The notes under the pieces were generated by a model. The model searched no databases. It was given only the letters and a program-made list of their open reading frames with translations, and was not told where the DNA came from. A program made the translations under genes and the position numbers. This document shows, one piece after another, positions 59,492 through 64,000 of a DNA stretch of 64,000 bases. Position 1 is the stretch's first letter; every line of letters begins with the position of its first letter. Source of the stretch: Portulaca oleracea. Lineage: Eukaryota; Streptophyta; Magnoliopsida; Caryophyllales; Portulacaceae. The stretch is taken from the NCBI GenBank assembly GCA_029582165.1, contig CM055892.1, positions 3,195,347 through 3,259,346 of the forward strand. The letters run 5' to 3'.

Positions 59492-62253
59492 ATAGACCTG
59501 TCAATTTGGTCGGGCGGGCGGGTTTCGGGTCGGTCGTATATCAGGTTCGGGTAAATACAGGCGGTGTATTTCAGTTTCGGGTCAATCCAACGGGTTATGA
59601 TTGCGACCTTTTTCCGTTTTTTTCTTTTAAAAAAACGGTCTCTAAATACTACTTTTTGTACAATATACATAATAAAATATGATTATCTTCTAGTAACAAT
59701 TGATTATTGTAACTATTTTAACTTAAATTAGAGAAATAACAAATAAATAAGTTGTACTTATAGTTTAACGTTAAAAATTACAAAGAAAAGTCACAAATTC
59801 TAATAAAGTTGAACTTAAAAAAATAATTTTTCGGGTCAAACGGGCGGGTCAGGTTTGACCCGCTAATTTTCGGATTCGGTATACTTCGGGTTTAGTTGAA
59901 AATTCGTGTTCAAAACCGAGAAATTTCGGACAGGTTCGGGTCGGGTCAGAAACTGCCAGGTCTATATATAATATATATATATATTACTTTTCTAAGTTTG
60001 ACATTGACCCCACTTAATTTTACTAGTGAATTCACCATTGGGTTGCTAACAAGGCCTATATATTTCTCTTGGTACTTGATTTGTCTTATCTTTACTCTTT
60101 TCTATATAGGGAGAATAAGGGAGGGGTAATTACAGTGTATGGGCTCTAGACATAAGTAGGGCCCAAAAAATTCCCAGATCAAGGCTTCTAAAATATTTGT
60201 CAAACTGTCAAAGGGGAAAAGCGAGCAAACATATAAGCAAAGAAGAAATAAAGGATAATGAATATGGAATTCTACAACTCCCACCAAAGCTTGTTGGTAA
60301 GATTCTAACAGATGACATTCTTAAAAGAAGTGTTAGAAGTTCATGGTGTTCTATGTGTTGTCGGGATGAAGAATACGAGATAATTTACTTGTGAATTGTT
60401 TATGGGCTTCTTTGCTTTGGCACATACACCTTTTATTGATGGGGGTTTCATAGGTTCAAGCATTTACCGTGAAGGATGTGTTTGGTGGCTTGGATGAGAA
60501 AGGTTGGGTTCATGGTGTTTGCAATTCGATCCCTTTAGCCATTTGGGGTGCCATTTAGAGGAGAGAAGTCAGCAAATATTTGAGGACATAGCTTTGTCTC
60601 TAGATACTTTCAAGCTCTACATGTTCAAGATGTTATACAATTGGCATATGGTGCTTAACGGTGATATAAATTTGAATTTTTTTCAATTTTTTCAATGATA
60701 TGAGATCTTGAAGACATAGTGTTTTAATATTTGCCCTTTTTAGTACAAGGGTAACATCCACTTGGTGACTGTGCAATATATCTTTTTATTACTTATTCAA
60801 AAAGAGATACAGGGTAATGAATATCTCAAAAAGGTAGGGGGAAAAAACCGTATACAAGGGTGCGAAGAAACATAAAGAAATGGGAAAACTACAATAAGAC
60901 CTCTTTCTTCCAAAAGATTTGCATTTTTGACCTTAGATTATGTACAATGGTTTTAGATAATCAAATAATTTCATGTTAACTATCTAGACATATATGCTCC
61001 CACTATGTAGTTGAATACCCATGACTGCCTTTTTTTTTTTTTTTTTACAATTACCAAGAATTTGGATGATATGGCGACAGTTACATTAAACTAAGTTGAA
61101 TTAAATAAAACGAAGGTACAATGCGATATTCTCGAGGATATTGGACACATAGAGCAAGAGTCATAGTAAGTAGGGAAAAAAAAAAGGAATTTATCCTTTA
61201 ATACCTTGGCTTCAATGTACTTCCACTTGATAAACAACTTATGCTTTTCACCCCAACCATTGCCTAACGGAAGATTCATTATATTATCTTGTGCCTGCAC
61301 AAGTTTTGGCATTTGCATAAGGATTTAGATGGATGGAATTTTCTTGATGCAATTTCAATCAATCAGAACTAATGCAATAGGCAACAAGCAACAAGCAACA
61401 ACAGTACGTTATACAGTCATAGTTAACATAATGAATCAATAACACCCCATGCAGTCATAGTTCACATGAGCATGAAAATTTGGTGAGAATGGATGGACAT
61501 CAAGTATTGTTTTTGAGGAACTATTGGTTTAGGGACATCAAGTTTGCATGGTGAACATCAAGAATCGATGTCCTCTAAGACAAACTGCAAACTTGATGTC
61601 CCCAAAAACAATACTTGATGTCCATCTATGCTCACATGCTCACCAAATTACCATGCTCATGTCATCAGTTTCCTATATATATATACATCCCACTCACAGC
61701 CAGAAACCAATGACTGATGGTCAGAAAAATCCCACCAGTTGAGTCAAAGCTTTTACTCGACCAACAACCCTCAGCTTCCACCTCGAATACCCATCAATTA
61801 GCCATCCAATTGTTGGATCTAGGGTTTTCATTTGTTCTCTCTCCATACTCAACCGTCGGCAGCCGGAAACTAGCAACTAGTGGCCGGAGAAGACCCAGCG
61901 GTGGAGTCGCAGTTTCCGGTTGACCAAAAGCCATCAATTTCCACCTGAAATACCAATCAATTGATCATCCAATTGATAGATCTAGGGTTTTTTCTTTCTT
62001 CTTCCTCAACCTGTTACTGTTGACAGGGTCGATACAGATACTGTGTCCGGATCCGGGCCGTGTCGACACTGGTACAGCTACCCAAACAGTCGAGTCCGGT
62101 AAGATAGCAAATGACTATGACAGATAGTAAGTATTAGAATATGGTTTAACACACCTGTTGCCAATATTTCACCATTTCACAAGCAAGCCTTCTCTTCACG
62201 GCAAGAGTAGCTTTAGCACTATCAATCGCCATCCCAAGTTGGATATCTACACC
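49949..62253 (-). CDS. BRO1-like domain protein gene, five 3' exons (5' end outside the window)
   Basis: Exons in gene order: 62253-62155, 61294-61205, 57116-56962, 51048-50947 and 50102-49949. All have GT/AG borders and join to 199 codons plus TAA; positions may be off by one base. BRO1 domains bind ESCRT-III on endosomes; plants have several short BRO1-like proteins of uncertain role. Diagnostic pieces in order: AIDSAKATLAVKRRLACEMV, GEKHKLFIKWKYIEAK, SAYYYHGLILDEGN, LQAADEYLKESKKLC, PPLWGTMKYLHEKIPKDTAS, VRINRDLYTYEK and APTLPDFALALKPDEYQLPP. These match the C-terminal part of that family from memory. The frame is undamaged, so the gene is probably functional although two introns exceed 4 kb and are packed with transposons. 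Confidence 0.82.
50947..51048 (-). CDS. BRO1-like gene, exon d
   Basis: 102 nt: completes Arg, then NPPLWGTMKYLHEK to DLYTYE plus two bases of Lys. Acceptor CTGTGCAG, donor GTAAGT. Confidence 0.85.
51049..52400. other. Intron of the BRO1-like gene, no clear element
   Basis: 51550-51970 shows a 137-codon plus-strand open stretch of low complexity that I do not recognise. The rest is AT-rich intron. Confidence 0.35.
52400..53290 (+). pseudogene. L1-type LINE 3' end remnant with internal duplications
   Basis: APPKFCYFAWLPWKVRFPQR (about 52470) fits the zinc-finger-like region near the end of plant L1 ORF2. KMRNWGLFDDKVLPL and NSTLNFLDFVDSI (about 53025-53170) fit its last residues. CATCTAGTRTRAAGGATGT occurs near 52677 and 52928, and GAGGCRGAACTGATGAT near 52839 and 52884, so parts are tandemly duplicated. 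It lies antisense in the BRO1-like intron. Confidence 0.55.
53485..53992. mobile_element. hAT-like MITE in intron
   Basis: Flanked by GAGGGCA (53478-53484 and 53993-53999, followed by C/T). Inner sequence is rich in GGAACC / GGTTCC units and ends CCGGAACCACTCACCTCTGC, as in hAT-type elements with GGTTCC-rich ends. Terminal repeats are imperfect. Confidence 0.5.
54135..54157. repeat. Homopolymer run of 23 C
   Basis: Uninterrupted C run followed by an A-run; length may be affected by sequencing error. Confidence 0.85.
54770..55742. mobile_element. Fold-back MITE 1 (Mutator-type TSD), interrupted by MITE 2
   Basis: Ends GGAATGTATACATATA (54770-54785) and the reverse complement GGAATATATACATATA (55181-55166). 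The arms stay complementary for over 150 bp (CTCACC...TCATTTTTACCCCC against its partner). A 10-bp TSD, ATTTAATTTA, lies at 54760-54769 and 55743-55752 once MITE 2 is removed. Non-coding; antisense ORFs across it are by-products of the palindrome. Confidence 0.75.
55182..55731. mobile_element. Fold-back MITE 2, nested in the end of MITE 1
   Basis: Starts AGGGTTTTTGCATTTTGAAC and ends GGGTCCAAAATGCCAAAAAC-CC as an imperfect reverse complement. Long arms meet near 55450. A 10-bp TSD, TATATATTCC, lies at 55172-55181 and 55732-55741. Fits a Mutator-like non-autonomous element. Confidence 0.8.
56204..56612 (-). repeat. LTR-like sequence, limits unproven
   Basis: The minus strand begins TGTTAACTTGGTGATGG and has a TATA-like TATAAATAAGGG near 56435. 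It then carries repeated CGGGGATGCT blocks, CACGGGAATGTT and GGATATGAATG. This resembles a short copia-type LTR. No TSD found. Confidence 0.4.
56962..57116 (-). CDS. BRO1-like gene, exon c
   Basis: 155 nt: ASAYYYHGLILDEG to MAPPQS plus two bases of an Arg codon. Acceptor TATGGCAG, donor GTAGCA. Confidence 0.82.
57828..58020 (-). mobile_element. Au-family SINE with 12-bp TSD
   Basis: The minus strand reads GGGGAGCATTGGCACAACGG (tRNA-like A box) and GGTTCGAGTCCC (B box), then TTGTAGAAAATGCAAGGTAAG, CTTCCCCGGACCCC and GCACCAGGCTGCCATGTG. This is the layout of the angiosperm Au SINE. TSD ACATTAACTCAC lies at 57816-57827 and 58021-58032. It sits in an intron of the BRO1-like gene, same strand. 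Confidence 0.93.
58530..59205. mobile_element. Putative non-autonomous DNA transposon with long imperfect inverted repeats
   Basis: Begins GGGGGTGTTTGGATGATGGG. AGAGTGTTTAGTGG (58594-58607) pairs with CCACCAAACACTCT (59088-59101). TTTTTGGTTGTTTGAC-type sequence on the left has a counterpart near 59170-59190. Interior AT-rich, non-coding. TSD not identified. Confidence 0.5.
59206..60050. mobile_element. hAT-like non-autonomous element, interrupted
   Basis: GGGTCGCCTGACCCCACTTAA (about 59234) at one side and TTGACCCCACTTAATTTTAC (about 60005) at the other. Inside is CCAGGTTCGATTCTTT (59400), as found in some plant hAT-type elements. It holds a TA microsatellite into which another MITE is inserted. 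Limits uncertain. Confidence 0.35.
59494..59963. mobile_element. MITE with GACCTG ends, inserted in a TA microsatellite
   Basis: AGACCTGTCAATTTGG at the left and the reverse complement AGACCTGGCAGTTT at the right. GGGTCGGGC-rich ends flank an AT-rich centre, with TATATATA on both sides. Length about 470 bp. Confidence 0.7.
60260..60810 (+). pseudogene. L1-type LINE 3' end remnant
   Basis: KLVGKILTDDILKRS and SMCCRDEE (about 60285-60370) fit the end region of plant L1 ORF2. ERSQQIFEDIALSLDTFKLY and LNFFQFFQ follow near 60575-60695. It ends in an AT-rich tail. Related to the remnant at 52400-53290 (shared GTGAAGGATGT...GGTGGCTTG). Confidence 0.55.
61205..61294 (-). CDS. BRO1-like gene, exon b
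   Basis: 90 nt, 30 codons AQDNIMNLPLGNGW to KYIEAK. Acceptor TTGTGCAG, donor GTATTA. Confidence 0.8.
61466..61663. repeat. Imperfect inverted repeat of about 55-bp arms
   Basis: GACATCAAGTATTGTTTTTG (about 61497) pairs with AAAAACAATACTTGATGTCC (about 61603). CATGAGCATG at the outer left pairs with CATGCTCATG at the right. It could be a small fold-back MITE. Lies in the intron between exons a and b. Confidence 0.65.
62155..62253 (-). CDS. BRO1-like gene, exon a
   Basis: 99 nt, phase 0 at both ends, 33 codons from GVDIQLGMAIDS to KYWQQ. The acceptor is GACATAG; the donor GTGTGT follows CAACAG. Upstream exons are not seen between 62254 and 64000. Confidence 0.8.
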
Positions 62254-62926
62254 CTATGTCATCAGCAATGAGGTGTGAGATAGAGGGAATGAGCTTTCAT
62301 AATATAGCTTCCTATAAGACTCTAATCAATCATACAGATAATGACAAAATGCAATGAACATATACAGCAATGGGTCTAACAAGCGGGTAGCACATCAAAT
62401 TGAAAATATTCAATACTCAACATGAAAGGAAATGAAAAAATACAGCACCTGACATGTGATGATTAACAAGCAAGGCACATTAATTTTTGTAAGTTGTGCT
62501 TGGCAAACTAAGTGAGGTGAAAAGATATTTTTAGTACGGAAAACTTTCCCATAATAAAGGTACAATTGGGGGATGATTTTCCTAAAACAGCTTTCCAATT
62601 TTCCATTGTTTGGCGACATAAAGGATGTAAAATCATTTTTATAACAGCAGGCGAAAACATTTTCCTTTCGGTAAAGGGTGAACATCTGCTTTTCCCAACT
62701 ACTCTATGGTACCTCGACTCGGGGGACACAGAACTCTGAGGATCAGGACCTAAGGGTCAGATACGTCAAGCTATAAATTTGAGGCACCATGACACTATCC
62801 AAAATTTGAAGTGCCTATGGGCATGATACAAAAGTAGGATAGTTTCAGTATCAAAATTTTCTTGGTGAGAAAAAAAACATAAAATTACAATAAAATTTAT
62901 CTACCATATGGGTTTATTTAATGGAT

Positions 62927-63482
62927 TTTTGGCGGGTAATATACTGACCTTTGGGGTTATTGTATTGTAATATACCGACCATTACTATTGGACAACAATA
63001 TCTCTATCCTTTATATCTAGGTGATATTATTATACCAAAACTGACTCAAAGGGTGGTGAACTGGTCTCTGTTCTAATGTGGTTGGCAGAGGGGAAAAAAA
63101 CCTATCCCAACCCAATAATCTTGTTAACCCCTTCATTTTTCTCATTAACCCATGTTACAAGACATTGGTTGGTTGTGTTCCAAGTCAGCACAGAGACCGA
63201 TTCACCACCCCTTAGTCACTGTGTTGGGGCCGATTTTTTAACGTGGGTTAATTAGAAAACTGGAGGGGTTAACGGGGTTTCTGGGCATGTACCCATTTTT
63301 TCCCTTTGCTTGCCACGTTCGCACGAAGACTAGTTCACCAGTCACCACCTTCTTAGTTACTGTTAATATAATAATATCACCTAACTATAAAGGTCAGGGA
63401 TATTGTTGTCCAATAATAAAGATGGGTATATTACAATCCAATACCCCCAAAGGTCGGTATATTATCATCCAATATCCCTTTG
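62927..63482. mobile_element. Fold-back MITE, about 555 bp
   Basis: The left arm (TAATATACTGACCTTTGGGG from about 62938, then TATTGGACAACAATATCTCT) is matched by the right arm in reverse (ACCTTTGGGGGTATT, then TATTGGACAACAATATCCCT). The arms are over 150 bp. A 9-bp TSD like TTTAATGGA / TTTAATAGT is possible but imperfect. Lies upstream of the first visible BRO1-like exon. Confidence 0.65.
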
Positions 63483-64000
63483 TTTAATAGTTAATAGTAT
63501 CTATGCAATGGACCCACATAGCCAAGAGAACAAAGAAATAAAAAATGAACTCTGCTGGCCCATCAATAGAAAAGTAAAAAGTAAATCAATAAGTATCATG
63601 GGTCTGACACCATTCAGTGTTGCACCGCCAAATGTAGAAAGTAACAGTGTAGGTATGTGCATTTAAGGTGGTGGACTTGTTCTAATTGTAGCATATAGGT
63701 TAAAGGCGCCATTTACAAGACCAATTTCATATGGTCCTATATGATGCATTGGATTGCAAATTCTCCAACCACCCATACCTAGTTCCCAGAACTTTCATCT
63801 ATAAAGGGCGAGGGCCCACAGGGTCAAATGTAGCAGAACACCATCACTCCCTTAACTACAGAAAAGGTGGTTTCATTAGACGCTAAATTAAACATTAGTC
63901 ACTAGTACTTCATAGAAGGAAAGCATAAGACATTCTAGAAGCATTTTGTTTAGTAAACTAAGTTGAAAAACTTGCCCAAATTTGTATAATTGAACTGCTT
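63483..64000. other. Presumed intron or upstream sequence, nothing recognised
   Basis: No ORF with recognisable similarity and no repeat structure seen. Probably an intron of the BRO1-like gene, since its 5' exons are missing from the window. Confidence 0.4.

Overview
This is nuclear DNA from a flowering plant, most likely a eudicot; I cannot name the species. The evidence is Athila-type Ty3/gypsy retrotransposons primed by plant tRNA-Asp, an Au-family SINE, several plant MITE types, L1-type LINE remnants, and one spliced host gene of the plant BRO1-like family. I see no prokaryotic features, rRNA or tRNA genes.

Positions 1-25663 are a nested stack of retrotransposons. Element C (minus strand) is the oldest visible layer. 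Its 5' LTR ends at 25663, and its gag, protease and RT run leftward to 20733. Element B (plus, 11263-20732, TSD CTTGC on both sides) is inserted in the RNase H region of C. Element A (plus, 1-11240, 5' end outside the window) is inserted in C only 22 bp away, leaving the fragment 11241-11262. A and C belong to one family, B and D to another. All coding regions are broken.

Positions 25664-41684 hold a decayed gene resembling a Ulp1/C48 cysteine peptidase of the kind often carried by plant transposons. A minus-oriented LTR-like segment (about 26200-27480) lies in it, and it is split by element D (27879-41287, TSD TCGTG). D keeps a nearly open third ORF after gag-pol (36197-37543, one internal stop). 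B lacks this ORF because of a deletion of about 3.5 kb.

Positions 41690-49900 are intergenic. They hold degenerate tandem repeats, a solo LTR with a 5-bp TSD (43218-44970), a tandem array with a unit of about 137 bp, GA microsatellites and a LINE endonuclease remnant.

Positions 49949-62253 (minus strand) carry the last five visible coding exons of a BRO1-domain gene. They join in frame into 199 codons plus a stop; its 5' exons lie beyond 64000. Its long introns hold an Au SINE with a 12-bp TSD, two nested fold-back MITEs with 10-bp TSDs, hAT-like MITEs and L1 3' ends.

The most striking observation is a promoter-proximal architecture shared by four LTR types of different sequence. Each has GC-rich palindromes of 12-17 nt arranged in pairs, with centres 20-22 bp apart (mostly exactly 21, about two helical turns), in U3 just upstream of the presumed TATA box. 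In elements A and D the same paired palindromes recur inside the element, in the leader ahead of the third ORF. This suggests an internal promoter or cis-control module for that ORF. The motifs differ between families while the geometry is kept.
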